DNA of 64,000 bases from Eumeta japonica (GCA_005406025.1 BGZK01000007.1:1364001-1428000), one strand, 5' to 3'; shown: positions 48,736 to 60,959, counted from the stretch's first letter. Program-made: numbers and translations. Notes: generated by a model not told the origin, from the sequence alone.

Positions 48736-50394
48736 TCTATTAAATCTACCGATCTCGCTGGTATCAAACGAACGTGATGTCGTGTATAAAAATGTACTGG
48801 TCCGATGTGTCTGCTAAACTTAAAGGTTTATCGGTGAACTTTCACGATAATATTTGGCGACGTTTGATCGACGACCGTGAACTGATTGCGTAATTAAGTT
48901 AAACTGAAAATCAACCTCATGTAGAGCTTACCATTGCGCAGGTATTCACATTTTCTCATCATGTTATAAATGTTACCTATTACACTGAAAAAAATATTAT
49001 ATAAATTTCTCACTGGGAATGTTAAATAGTGCTTTCGCAATGACGAAAATTAATGAGACGAGGAGTATTCAGCTCTAAAATGGCATGATGAAATACTTAT
49101 ATTTATTGTTTTTATTTATGAATAATATTAATAAACGACTCCCTTCAAACGAATAGAATGAAACGGACATAAACCCCATTCATGTGTAAAATTACTCCAA
49201 TGTAGATAGATAATTAAGAACATAATGTAATATCGGAAAGTTAATTAAATAGTATTTAATATTTATTGATTTGTAATTACCTAATTTCTATGTCAATATG
49301 ATAATACTTTATTATCAATAAAATCAATTTATACAAAAACAGCGCCCATAGAATTACAAATGATATTTGCATGCAAATTAACACTACAGGCTAATTAATG
49401 CTGACTCCTTTAATATACTTACTATCAAATATATAAATTGAGACAAATCCGACGTGTCTTTTCGTTGTAGTGACCTTAAAATATTATGAAATATTTGACA
49501 TTTCTACAGTTATCGATATTATTCTCTTTATAATATGAGATATCGCCGAGTCATTTTATGCTTTCGCTGTTCTATCAAAAAATCTTACTTATTAGAAAGC
49601 TCCTTCTAATTCCATAACATTTTTAATCAAAATAATATCTAATACTGAAGTAAATTTCAAATTGTACTAAATATGTACTTCAGAAAGATCATAATATGAT
49701 GGGCAACTGTAAAATGCTTCATATTTTTGTACTTGGAAATTTATTGAATAGAGCATTGTTGATCTCCAACAGCTAGCACCTGTGTAATATTGTAAAACGA
49801 ATAATATATATTTTTTTAATAAATAATGGTTCTTTAAATGACAAAAATGATAAATAATCTCAACTCAACAACAACTTGCATATAAGCATTTGCGACACTC
49901 ATTCGTGAAATTTTTGGAGTATACAAATACTTAAGTAAACATGAACAGTCATACCCATCACAGCACTACAAGCCGTGGCCTCGCACCGGCGTCAGTTTAC
50001 CGAGTAGCCGATTGAAAACGGGACCGCGAGTCTGTAACGCGGAGTGTTTCAAAATCAGTACTATTTAACTATACATTTTAACTATTAAACATAATATTTA
50101 CTTTAACATGCAGCAAAACTGTCAAATTCTATTGCTTCAAAAATCACATGTTTAAAATTAAAAGATAACGGACAGGTCGCTGTTACGATAAGCGCGTAAT
50201 ATATGATTCATAATTTGATAGATATCGGAAGTTTCCGAAATGGATTACGAAGAAAAACTTCAATTATTGCCTATTACTATAAATTATTAAGATAATAATC
50301 AAACTAGAACTAAAATATACGACTATGTATATACCGTCAATGTCACAAATCCCAAAATGGCGGATTTGAAAGTTAAATTATCATTTGGAGATGG
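48736..50394. other. AT-rich non-coding DNA, nothing recognised
   Basis: A small GC patch at 49975-50045. No notable frame or repeat. Confidence 0.3.
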
Positions 50395-50540
50395 CCCCAC
50401 ACACCTCCAACATCAACTCTAATGTTACCAGTTAACTGTCAATTGTGAAGTTGAAACAACATGTTTTGATATGTTTAGCTTTTAACTTCAACAGTTAGCA
50501 AGTAATTATTGTAAATTAGACATGAAGCACACGTTGTTAG
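50395..50540. mobile_element. diverged MITE related to the 7.04-kb copy
   Basis: The right part (TTTTAACTTCAACAGTTAGC, then AATTATTGTAAATTAGACAT and GAAGCACAC) matches the right end of the 7044-7303 element, and the left part (AGTTAACTGTCAATTGTGAA) is its imperfect inverse. It is shorter and its left end is degraded. Confidence 0.5.
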
Positions 50541-51048
50541 TCACGATTCTCCATTTTTGTATATTATGAGTTCCTTCTTAGTGCCTAATATCGAAATTTC
50601 ATTTTTCGACTATTGAATTCGAATTATCGAATTATAATCAAATTACATTCACCTGAAACGTAAAACGTAATTGATATGCAGTTATTTTCCATATTATAAA
50701 TTTCACGTCTTAATAATACCAATAAGAAAATATACTAAGTGCTACACGTACATTATGTCATCGCAGAAATCATAACGAGAAGTAATATATAGTTAAAAAT
50801 GGGTATAATGACGGTTGACCATAGACTTGATATGAGCACGGCTCCATCGGTCATGCCAATATAGCACCGGTACATTTTTAAAAATCGGTATCGCCGTTCC
50901 CCAGTTCTAGTCATCGTTGTCAATTGCAATGTGACACGTGTCAGATTATATATGTGTCGAGCTAAGTAGATAGAATTCACGAAGACATCTAACATAACAT
51001 GTTTATGTTAATGTATTTGGTATTACACTGTTTCTCTCGTTATTGAAT
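50541..51048. other. AT-rich DNA; possible weak CCGATY-like segment at 50820-50920
   Basis: On the minus strand 50840-50910 reads GAACGGCGATACCGATTTTT and CCGGTGCTATATTGG, reminiscent of the array family but too short to call. Confidence 0.25.
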
Positions 51049-51147
51049 ATTGTTAATGATAAGTTATATAGAATTATATGTAAATAAAATATATATAAAA
51101 AGTATATATATTATATATGAAGATTGTTAATGATAAGTTATATAGAA
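51049..51147. repeat. 25-bp direct repeat, 74-bp period
   Basis: ATTGTTAATGATAAGTTATA plus five more bases occurs exactly at 51049-51073 and 51123-51147. The spacer is a TATA-rich low-complexity tract. Confidence 0.7.
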
Positions 51148-52896
51148 CTTTAAAGTGACTAAGAATTTAAAGATAACTCAACATTGATAAATTTCAAATT
51201 ACTTTTACATATTGTTGGGAAGGACGAAAGTTCAACATTAGAATAATATAAATTTGTTTTTGACTTTAATTTCATTAGCGTCGATGACGAAACATTAAAT
51301 TGAAGTGATTTGATTTTTTTTATAACACGAAATTAGACGTACATCTTATTTCTCGTAAAAGCTAAGAAAAGTACACTCGTAAGTAATTTAACCTATAAAC
51401 GTAAAAAGGTCGCAGCACATGAGTGCTACATTAGTTGACCTTGTATGTAATATGTTCTGTTGACTATAGTACATATTTCTCTTTATTTAGCTGTATTTTA
51501 AAGTGTGGGTTGTATAAATTTACACGTCCATGTTTTTTACGTATATACCTGTACGTAACGAATAATATTGTCTTTGGACAAATTACACGTATAATTATTT
51601 TTAATTACTAAGAAGTTCTTAAATGTAGTATTGAAACGTCCACTAGCTGCTGTTAAATGTGTCTTTAACTTATCTGTGTTCGCACACAATCGGTATCTAT
51701 ACAGTCCAGCGTTGATATATAAGTGATTACATCATCCATTTGTAATGCCTCGGTCGCCCCGCCGCAGGTGTACGGGCGCCGTCGTTGATCTGCTCGGACA
51801 CCTTCATTCTTTAACGTCTCCGGCTGACATTTAGTGTTTTATGAGTATCTTTGGCCTTTTGACGATTATAGGCCGATATTACATTTTTTTTACGTTAACT
51901 CTATGTATATATTTTTATATAGTCTCTCACTAATATTTTATATACGAAATCGACAGACTTCGACAAGAGTTGACTGTTGAAATTTACATAAAGATTGTAA
52001 CTTATCCGAGTTAAAATTTGTGCTAATAAGAAATTTTGTAACGCAGTGAAATAACTTCAAAATATCGGCTCTTCTCTCTACACTACGCCTAATACTTGAC
52101 AGAGCTCACAAAACCTAACAAATTCTTTGATCTTTTAACTATCGAATGGTGTAAATTAAATTTTGTACGTAAAGCTCGTTATTGTTCGAATTCTTCACCC
52201 GTCGATACTCTATTCTATGCCAATATCGATTTCAGTCCGTTTAACAAAATGTGCTTTAGGTTTTTAAAACATAAGACTTTTAAAGACACGTCGTCCTGTC
52301 CGTCAACCGACCGTCACGAGCCACCTAACTATTGTCCGTCGGCGTCGCCAGAGCCGCGCCTCAATAAATTAATAGAGCCATAACATGTTAATGTTGCCCG
52401 CCATAAATCCGCGGGCCTGGTTTTCTCTTTAATTGCGAGTAATATCTACCGAAGTAACATATTTATGCGGGCGATATATCATAATTTAATTTGTAGCGCC
52501 GCTTTTTCCGTCGGTCCGTTATCCTCGCTGATTGCGACGACGACCTTTCTAATTATTGGCTTGTTGTTGTTTTTTTTTTTTTTTTGTTGGCTGTACATCG
52601 AATTGGACTATTTTAATAGATATTGATAGAATTCCATATACAGCATCAAAATTGAGATGATAGTAATTATAATTTCGATACAACTGAAAAGAGTGTCATG
52701 CGTAGAGATTTCTCACGATAAAAGAAAAATAACAGCAGAAAGTCAAATAAAATCTCAAAATATGAACATTGTTTTTACTTATTTTTAGCTTATTTACTTC
52801 AACAAACAATATGCCTTTTTTATATGAAAATAATATTAAATTAAGTTAATTTGCAATGTTTTCTACTCGTAATAAATTATGATTTATTTTATCACG
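51148..52896. other. AT-rich non-coding DNA
   Basis: GC patches at 51745-51800 and 52285-52420; the 95-codon plus frame 52096-52383 is unrecognised. A T-run of about 17 lies near 52570. Confidence 0.3.
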
Positions 52897-52924
52897 ATAT
52901 CGTGCCGAAGAAACGGCACGATAT
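52897..52924. repeat. 11-bp hairpin followed by T-run
   Basis: ATATCGTGCCG pairs exactly with CGGCACGATAT around GAAGAAA-type loop sequence, followed by seven or more Ts. It looks like a bacterial terminator but the eukaryotic context makes that meaning unlikely. Confidence 0.6.
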
Positions 52925-54161
52925 TTTTTTTCTGTAAAAAATATTTATGAAAAAACCTTTTTAAGGAAATCTTAAATATTTGCTACATTTTCTTTCATTA
53001 AATTTTTGTTTTGATTAATATCTACATATCCATTTATTCTACTTAATATTCCCTTGTTGTGTCCTCATATCTCTTCTTTATTCTGAATAGGTAGACCGTA
53101 ACCATTGTTTCGCATTACCTCACACCCTTGGACAACTGACGCTATTTTATATTTAGAGCAGGGGTGCGCTTGGTGGGTGACGGCTAGTAATGCATTCTAT
53201 TGTTTAATTTATTTTTATGTATCCTCTTAACGCATGAAACGTAATGTTGCATGTCGTTTTCTCATGAAAACTAAACGGAGCAGAAATTACAATCATCTCT
53301 TAGTACTCGTTACAGCTGATCTTATTAACTCATTGCAATATATGTAATGAAATTGTGTCTTAATATCTGCAAATTCTAAAATAACATTTATTACTGTGGT
53401 TTCAGAATTCTCCGATATGCGTACCCAACGCTGGTTTTTCTGTAATAGTCGTAAAGGTTAACTTAGATTTTTGCTGACCTGTAGCTACTTCTTGACTTGG
53501 TAAAATTTACAATCACGAAATATGTATGACGTGAAACGTTTACGACTGTAGAGTGAGGTGACCAGATCTGAGTTGTCCTAGATCTGCCATTTTAGTGTCC
53601 GTATTTGCGCTGTTAAAATATTTCATCGCGGAAACAATCGAAGTCGTCAACGACTTTTTCTTTTGTAGATGGATCGTAAAATAAAAACCCATATCTGAGA
53701 TCAAAAACGCTGTGCTTTTACAGCTAATAACAGCCCGTTTGTATCTACTTGCGCTAGTATAATTTAACGATAGAGGACGATACGTGGAACAGTTAATCGT
53801 TCAGAGAAAATATTTACAACATTTTTGGTTTTGTATAAAGAATATATAAGACCTGCATACATAGAATAATTTGGAAGTTATTTTAATTTCGTGATGAGCA
53901 GTGGAGCGACGACAGGCGCGGTCGCGGTCGAAGTCTGGGGGACGGGTCATATTAACAGTAAATTAAGTGGAGCAAATTTGAATTTACCCATTTTTGATTT
54001 AAATGTTTCGCTGTTTAAAGTAGGAAGATTATATAATTGTAATTTATTTATATGAAATTGTCTATTTATAGGATGTTTGACAATTTGACGTACGCAAATG
54101 CGGTTGTGGTCGTGACCCGTAAAGTCTCTCCGAAATAAGCTCCGGGCAATGAGTTAGAGGA
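52925..54161. other. AT-rich non-coding DNA, nothing recognised
   Basis: Only a mildly GC-rich patch at 53890-53950. Confidence 0.3.
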
Positions 54162-54210
54162 ATTTCTGGTTGGACAACATGCTTACATAGCATATTGTCC
54201 AACCAGAAAT
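54162..54210. repeat. 21-bp hairpin with one mismatch
   Basis: ATTTCTGGTTGGACAACATGC (arm 54162-54182) folds onto 54190-54210 with a 7-nt loop TTACATA and a single mismatch. The stem length equals a Dicer product, but flanking sequence does not extend it, so the total is shorter than a usual miRNA precursor. Confidence 0.65.
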
Positions 54211-55027
54211 CGAACTTACAGTTTCTCGCTTTCCGAGTAGGAGTCTCCTTTGTACCACATAAATCCCATACACGCGTGATTACATGGAGCATCCTTACCA
54301 AAACAATAAAATTAAGTGCAAAAGTAAACTGTTTATTGCACTTACCCATCTTAACGGTTCTTCCAATTTTTATGCATATATATCGTAAAAACAAACTTTG
54401 GGGGCTTCAATATTGGGCTTCAATTGCACAATTGTAGCCCCTAAAGTTCATTTAGTTCCCCTGAAATACTGCACACGCAGCCTCTATTATGGAAACGGAC
54501 ATGAATAATCTTTTATTCGGGTATCACACTAAGAACTTTGAAAAAATTTCGGCACGTCCGCACGTCTTTAAATCTACAGGCTGCATACCGAAAACAGTTT
54601 TTTCCTTTTTGTTCATAGCTTTCACATATACTGTTCCATTGTCTGTGCAGTTGAGGCTTCAGCCTTCACGCTGTCAGGTGCCCGATGCATCGTGCCAGAT
54701 GTTGATCTACAGCGTTTATCATCCAAAAGTAATCTCCAGTCTTTGAGGTCTTACGTGAGATAAAATGCTGTTCTGATTTACGTGATGGCGATTATATACC
54801 TCATGACCTATGAATATTTCAAGTGTAAAATTCGCGCTTGAAATAACCAAATGCGACGTTAACTGATGGTATTTCCAAGTTTAGCAATGAGACTATGAAA
54901 CGGAACAGCAATAATTCGAAAAATTTGAAGTTTCTTAGATGTTTAACCCTATGAATAGCAATTTCTAAAACGTGTTTAAATAAATACACAAGTTATGAAT
55001 ACTATATCATTCATATTATGTAATAAT
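54211..55027. other. non-coding DNA, nothing firm
   Basis: A small stem near 54317-54345 (TAAGTGCAA, TTGCACTTA) contains the miR-92-like TATTGCACTT but lacks a proper precursor fold. Frames 54195-54437 and 54489-54746 are unrecognised. Confidence 0.3.
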
Positions 55028-55077
55028 CGTAAGTCCTTTATTTACTATATGAACTATAATAAATAAAGAACTTACGA
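55028..55077. repeat. ~22-bp hairpin
   Basis: CGTAAGTCCTTTATTTA pairs with TAAATAAAGAACTTACG with one mismatch, and the stem continues into TATA-rich DNA around a short loop. Confidence 0.6.
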
Positions 55078-55484
55078 TACATACTATAAGTGAATATCCC
55101 ATTAAAATTCATAACCAGTTTGAGAAATATTCTAATGTTTATAAATATTATGTTCCATTTCATTCTTGTCGTTCATGTACCGAATTACCTTTACCAGGAC
55201 TATTTTATTAAATATAAGATACCTAGTGTATAGCATGTACTCACATCTCACCTAACTCTGTAGTCATACGTTTTGCGACTCGAGTTCATTTCGATCGTGT
55301 TTCAACACCGGAGACACTTTCGCTCGAGCCATACGTAACGTTAGAATCTACGTACAATCTAACATGTCCGTAAGCGACAGTCCTACTGCCGCGCTGTTAA
55401 AAGACACACGCCGGTTCTAGTCTGCCGGGTGTCGATGCAACTCATAATAGACGTTTATTATGGTCAATATTTCTATATCATATC
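55078..55484. other. non-coding DNA
   Basis: Slightly GC-rich at 55270-55440. Nothing recognised. Confidence 0.3.
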
Positions 55485-55660
55485 CGAGGGCTTCATGCAT
55501 ATAAGGCGTAACCACAAAAACTCAATTTTACAGGAGAAGCAAAATAAAATATTTTGAAGGTAATTCTGAGATGAGTCTTTACTTGAAAGTTTGATAATTA
55601 TGAAATTTTACTTTAGTAGAAGTCAATTTGTAGTTACGCCCTATCTGCATGAAGCCCTCG
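55485..55660. mobile_element. 176-bp MITE
   Basis: Termini CGAGGGCTTCATGC and GCATGAAGCCCTCG are perfect 14-bp inverted repeats, and the inversion continues imperfectly for about 45 bp (AAGGCGTAAC against GTTACGCCCT). The interior is AT-rich. ATAT borders both ends but this AT-rich tetramer is weak evidence for a target duplication. Confidence 0.75.
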
Positions 55661-56339
55661 ATATTGGTAGAGTCGGACACACCTTTCCCCCTTTTCATAG
55701 TCTCTAGATACAATTACAAACCGTCCCTGTCCTAGTCTGATCGCCTATTTGTCGATTTATCTGTCTGTCTATCTGTCACGATCGTTTTTATCGATGGTTA
55801 TTGTTACTATAGCCTCGAAATTTTATACAGTCGCAGAAGTAATTTTATTACATCTATACGTTGTGAAAGTATCTCAGATTTTTTTCACATAAAATGTAAA
55901 ATATTTTGACAACAAATTATAACGCATTTTTATATAGCACGTGGTAAGTATATCATTTGAAAAGACTTGCTTTTAAAAATTTAGAATATTTTTTTCTTTC
56001 CTTTGTAATGGTATTTGTCTAAAGTTGACAACCCTATTAAAACCCTACTGCGAACCGGTGAAGGGGTCTGTCCCTTTCACCTATCACAATCATCTTCCTT
56101 GTTTTGGATACCAGCTACATAAATAATTTCGATAACTTTTAGGTTCAACTAGATCCTTTTTCAGCGAAATTGCCTGTGTGAATTCGATTGAAAGTTACGT
56201 TTTTTTTTTAATTTATTTTTTTTTTCATAGTTTTAAGTGCAACAATAGCACTAAATGTATAACGTCTCATATATACGATGACGTGACGTACAACATTATA
56301 TACTACTTACATATTCTGGTCTCGCTTTCCTCGTTATTC
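55661..56339. other. non-coding DNA with CTGTCTGTCTATCTG block
   Basis: 55755-55785 has TATCTGTCTGTCTATCTGTC, as in the tails of lepidopteran repeats. T-runs at 56200. No element boundaries can be drawn. Confidence 0.35.
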
Positions 56340-56545
56340 GTTGTACTGTGTCAAAGATCGTCCCGCCCGCGCACTGGTCGGTCGTCACCGGCTGCCTGTA
56401 AGACTGCGTGCGCACGAGAGCGCCCAGCGCGTAATGTATCGCATAATGCATCGCGCAACGTAACCGTGTGGACGTGCTCGCGCCACGGCGACAGCCAACC
56501 CGATGCCTTCGCGAACGGATGCGCGCCGATCCATCAGCTGTCTGT
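56340..56545. other. GC-rich islet
   Basis: CpG-dense (GTCCCGCCCGCGCACTGGTC). The 159-codon plus frame 56178-56657, the longest in the window, begins in a T-rich tract, crosses this islet and ends inside the neighbouring transposon end, so it is compositional and not a gene. Confidence 0.35.
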
Positions 56546-56586
56546 TTTTGTTATGTACTCAAAGGCGTTCACAGTGCCCGTACGGA

Positions 56587-57056
56587 TATGGGGCCGTCCA
56601 TATATTACGTCATCGATTTTTGCTGATTTTCGACCCCCCCCCCTCTCGCGAAACTGACGTCATTTCCCAGTTTGACAAAATTAAAACATTTGCGGATTTG
56701 AAAAAATAGGATAACATTAAAACGTTTTGTTATAGAATCATCTTTTTTATTATTATGTACTTTGGCAATGTTCATTAATATAATAGTTTATTCTTCCCTA
56801 TTCTATACATATATTTAGTTTTCTTTGGACAGCTCCCACGGAGTTTTCACCCGTTCTTGCAAATCCTGGATCACGGGTAATATCTCCGTATCCTCTCCAT
56901 ATTCATTTTGGCTCGAGTACAATATACCATTGTACATTTAGGAGTAACTGATATCACAACAATGACGTCAATTTCGAAACCCCCTTCTCCATCATTTACC
57001 GTCATCCGCAGACCAACCCCTAATTTAGAATGACGTAATATATGGACGGCCCCTAT
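56587..57056. mobile_element. 464-bp non-autonomous DNA transposon with TAT duplication
   Basis: The left end GGGGCCGTCCATATATTACG (from 56590) and right end CGTAATATATGGACGGCCCC (to 57053) are perfect 24-bp inverted repeats including the following TCAT. TAT lies directly outside both ends (56587-56589, 57054-57056), fitting a 3-bp target-site duplication. Inside are a C10-type run near 56631 and two further TGACGTCA-like inverted pieces. No transposase. The GGGGCCGTCCAT terminus is widespread in animal repeats; I do not assign the superfamily. Confidence 0.8.
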
Positions 57057-57322
57057 CGAACGCTGTTCTATCTAGTGCGCGCACAAACGCAAAATGGCGG
57101 GATAAGAACCATGTACACGGAACAAAGAAAACGTATATTTTTATCTATTAACATAGACGAAAGGATATAATATTCAACGCTAACAACCCACATTTTAAAA
57201 TAAATTTAAAATAAGTGTGGGATTTTGTAATGTCCGCTTATTTCCTGAAATTTTAGGTCGAATAAAAATTTCGCAACGGGCCTTCTTTTTTCAATTTGGT
57301 TTTCCACCATCTAGGAGGATTT

Positions 57323-57540
57323 TAAGGCTAGGTATAATATTTTCAATTGTAATGAACGCACTAACTGCTGGTCACGTCGCACGCCTCTGTTCAACGTTCG
57401 CAAGAACATTGCGGATCGCGAAAGCAACAGTGTTACGTTACGCACCTTCAACACCACAAAAATTCGGGTCTGCATTGTATTACGCGTTGTTATGTTGCTT
57501 GTTATGTTGCGTGTTACGCCCTTGTGTGAACCCAGCCTAA
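57323..57540. mobile_element. ~212-bp TIR element with TAA duplication
   Basis: The right end GTGTGAACCCAGCC (to 57537) is a typical insect TIR-element end. The left end GGCTAGGT (from 57326) is its decayed inverse. TAA flanks both ends (57323-57325, 57538-57540), the 3-bp target preference of PIF/Harbinger-like elements. A short tandem TTGTTATGTTGC (two copies, about 57487-57510) lies near the right end. The frame 57217-57540 crosses it and is not a gene. Confidence 0.5.
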
Positions 57541-58189
57541 TACTAAAGAATGCATTCGTAGCTACTTGATAGGTAACAATGATTTGCACTTTTAATACGG
57601 ACAGTACGTACCATGGGTTGACTATCGATGTGTTCTAGCATGAAACCCCCATTTACTGACCATGCATTTTATATTAAAACCTTCCAATATTCCTAGCATC
57701 TTAATGATCCCGGAATTTCTCTCGTGGATACGGTAAGCAATATATAGAATTGCCATCCGTAACAGATAACTGCGTCTGTAGGACGGAGTGAACGCTGAGC
57801 GATATTAATTACTTAGTCGATCACAGCTGACTGCATCACAAAATGGCCGCATCAGTACCACCGTATACATACAGCTGATTTTTTAATTATTTTTTATTAT
57901 TCAATCTAAGATTATTATGTGCGGGTTGTTGAATTCATTGAAAATATACATGCTTCAATATTTTCAATCGAACAATTCAGTACGTTGTACCTTAACAAAG
58001 ACATCTAAATATATAGTAAAACAGTAGATTCCGATGTGTCTGTAAATTAAAAGTATGTATGAAAGGGGAAGGGGACGATTATAGAAAGGTAAAAAAGAGA
58101 AAACAAAAGTTTTTAATTTTTTTTTTGTCTCTTTGACAAAAATTCTTTCATACATAGAAAGCTACATTATTCCCGAGTACTAGCATTTT
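57541..58189. other. AT-rich non-coding DNA
   Basis: Nothing recognised apart from a T-run at 58119. Confidence 0.3.
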
Positions 58190-58370
58190 TTCCGACTTTG
58201 TAAAAATCGAAACCATGAGCGGTATCGAAATCTAAAGCGAGACAGGGAGAGAGGACCAAAATTGAGAACGGAAAAGGTAGCGAAACAAAGTATCCGATCG
58301 AAATCAAGAGTAGTACCGGAACCAGAATTGAAAGCGGGAACGAAATTGGAATCTTCTGCAAAATTTTTTT
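58190..58370 (-). repeat. dispersed CCGATY-array repeat, copy 9
   Basis: Minus-strand phrases CGTTCCCGCTTTCAATTCTG, TTCCGGTACTACTCTTGATT, TCGATCGGATACTTTG and TAGATTTCGATACCGCTC form a long, clear array. The two minus frames (58167-58361, 58180-58437) are the array read as Phe/Ser/Leu/Asp-rich peptides. Confidence 0.55.
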
Positions 58371-59097
58371 TCATATCTATACAAAAGGCAATGTGTATAT
58401 GTATGTTGTCTATGATTCCCAAAAGCGCTGGATGCATTTAAATAAAATTTTCCTGAAACTTTCAAATTATCACAGCTGATGATTCTATGGAATATAGTGA
58501 TTAGATCAACAGCATTTTTTTTGGTTTTATAGCATTAGCGCAGGGCAAATAAGCATGTGAGCCACAAGAGTACTGGAAGTCCCCCTGCCCGCGGGCACTC
58601 GAGATTTCGGAAGAGTCATCAGTACGGCGCCGACCTCTTTCAGGTTCGCAATATGATGTCTGATATGGAGGAAGGAGTGGAATGATGGAAAGGGTAGAGG
58701 CTGATGGAGGAAGATTGGGAGATGATGCAGGGAAGGAGGCCACCGGAACTCTGACTCACTGGACGAAATGAAATAACGGAAAGTGTAATTTCAAGCCTGT
58801 ATTATGTGAGATTTTGTTATTGCCCCGGCCAAGCCGGCTCATTTGCGTGTTGCAGCTAAGTTGACCAGTGCCTAGCTCTACCACACTAAAGGGCAATATT
58901 GTGTCATGTTTTTCCCAAAAATTAATACATTTTTTTTTGGCCGTAGCAAGGCACTGTAGCTCTAGATATATATGAAAGCTTTGTGATATTACCGTTCCTA
59001 TCCATTCACCAGACGTCATCTGGCTCTAGATAATTACTGCTATCCGTGCGAAACTAGAGCGAGTCGCTAGTAAAATATAAAGATACGTATTCTATTT
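58371..59097. other. non-coding DNA between array copy 9 and a repeat terminus
   Basis: A purine-rich tract at 58655-58740 (GGAGGAAGGAGTGG) gives an 80-codon minus frame, unrecognised. An 87-codon minus frame (58756-59019) is also unrecognised. If the terminus at 59.1 kb belongs to copy 9, this would be element interior or a nested insertion. Confidence 0.3.
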
Positions 59098-59135
59098 CCA
59101 TGTAGACGAAACCGCGGGCGAACCGCTAGTCTATA
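59098..59135 (-). repeat. lepidopteran repeat terminus
   Basis: Minus strand reads ACTAGCGGTTCGCCCGCGGT then TTCGTCTACATGG, the same terminus type as the left end of copy 5 at 24.67 kb. Confidence 0.5.
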
Positions 59136-60959
59136 ATGTATCCAACACCGATTTATATAAATCTAAAAATATATACAATATTATTTCTCTTATTGGAGTG
59201 TCCTCCAATAAATGTAGCATATAGTTTTTTAGCATAGATAAATGATATCGCGACTATATTAAAATAATTTATCTATATGTATATGGTGGTATAAAAAAAC
59301 TTAACGCATAAAATTTACACTTTACATACGAAAATCTTAGCGTTTAATCTTAAATCGCGTTCGATAATCTCTGGCTTGTTTACTGAAAGTTGACGAAAGT
59401 AGCAATTTTGACACTACAATTTTGAATTCATTCTCGGAGGCTTAAAGCTGTATTTAATTCGTGACAAATGGAACACTAAATGATGTTTTTTCTTTTGGTT
59501 TTATGTATTTAGGTCTGAGTTCGCCATGTATTTATCGACCTTTTGACCTAATTTTATATGAGTCATATTTTTCTAGTTGACAAAAAATGGATTTAATATT
59601 TCCAAACCAAAATTTGATAAAAATAGAATATCTGTGAAACATGTCTCTGTACCTCTGTCTTGTCTATCAACCATCTGCTACTGCGCTCTTTGTGGCAGAT
59701 CTTTGTGACTTGTAAATGGAAATAAAAATTATCAATTACGATTAAAAAAGTCGCGATGACACCTTAGGGTCGGAGAAGGTAAGGTAGAAAAAGGTGCAAA
59801 ATTTTGTACGACAAAATAAACATGACAAGTTATCAAGACGTATCGGGCCAGTCATTTCTCTTCTTAGAGGAACTTTATTATGCAAGAACTTAATATGTAA
59901 TCATCTAGGAACAATCGAAAGAAGAATTTGAGGTGAAAAATCTAAAATTGGTAGAAATGGGACTCCATAATATTGTGAACTAGTGAAATTGATAAATATT
60001 AACTGGAGTATCAATCAAAAAGCAAGGAGTAAGCAGCATCGAGTCGTTTTTGTGTACAAAATAAAATATTTTCTCACATTCATTTCAAAACATAAAGATT
60101 CAAACCACTGGATCTCCCAAAAATTTTTCATTAATTCAAAAAATTCTGAGCAGCGGTGTAGTTTTTATTAAAGACATTTATTGAAAAAGTCTCTATTTTT
60201 TTTTTTAATTAAACAAAATAAATATGAATCATTATTAATGTGTATTACTAATATGACTAGCCACTGTTTGGTACTATTACATTATACTCAAGTGCGATAT
60301 GAATTATTTTTAAAGACGTCTAACAAAAACCGAACAAAGAACCGTTCCGTTTAAATGTCATTGGCGGCGTACGTTGCGCGTGATTCACGGAACCGCCTTG
60401 TTAGGGCTCATTCTTATGTAGAGTAGGTACCTTCATCCGTTTTGCTTACGAGAGAACGTAATAAACTGTATCCAGTTATAATATATTTCGTGTAAATATC
60501 TCACATCTTTGCCTCCTGTTTCTTAAACGAGGATCGAGTTGCAGTTGTTTCCTTCTGTCGTCATGATTTAATGAGTATGCCTGTACTGTTGTTTATTCGA
60601 TTTTTTCGTTCAATTCAGATGTAAGAGAGAAAATTGTGGGAATGGAATAAAAAATCTTATTTTTTTTATTTTGTACTCTTCACCTGACTCCGACACTTAT
60701 TTTTTTACTAAAACCGTAATAAAAATACAATTGTCTACATCAAAATGCTGATCATTTAAGATTATTCATTTTCGTTAACTTCGTTTTTAAACGATTTTTT
60801 TTCTGCTCATGGATCTCATTAAATAATAAATTCTCCAGAAAAATCGACAAAAGTGCACTCAAGCCCACGCCGTAGTCTCCGAATCGCTCCTCTACTTTCT
60901 CTTATCAATGGCGAATCATTACCATAAATAGGCGCTCCGAATGAAACGAACGCTCAAAC
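59136..60959. other. AT-rich non-coding DNA, nothing recognised
   Basis: One 9-bp hairpin (TTATTGGAG..CTCCAATAA, about 59199-59220). A small GC-rich patch near 60360. Confidence 0.3.

Noticed and set aside
48402..48743. 113-codon plus frame
   Set aside because: Overlaps another plus frame in a GC-rich islet; no domain.
52897..52935. Terminator-like hairpin with T-run
   Set aside because: The context is a eukaryotic nuclear genome without an upstream gene; more likely a chance or repeat-derived inversion.
54317..54345. miR-92-like TATTGCACTT at 54332
   Set aside because: Only a 9-bp stem forms around it; a miRNA precursor needs a much longer stem.
56178..56657. Longest open frame in the window (159 codons, plus)
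   Set aside because: It starts in a T-rich tract, crosses a GC-rich islet and ends inside the left end of a TIR transposon. No domain or codon pattern supports a protein.
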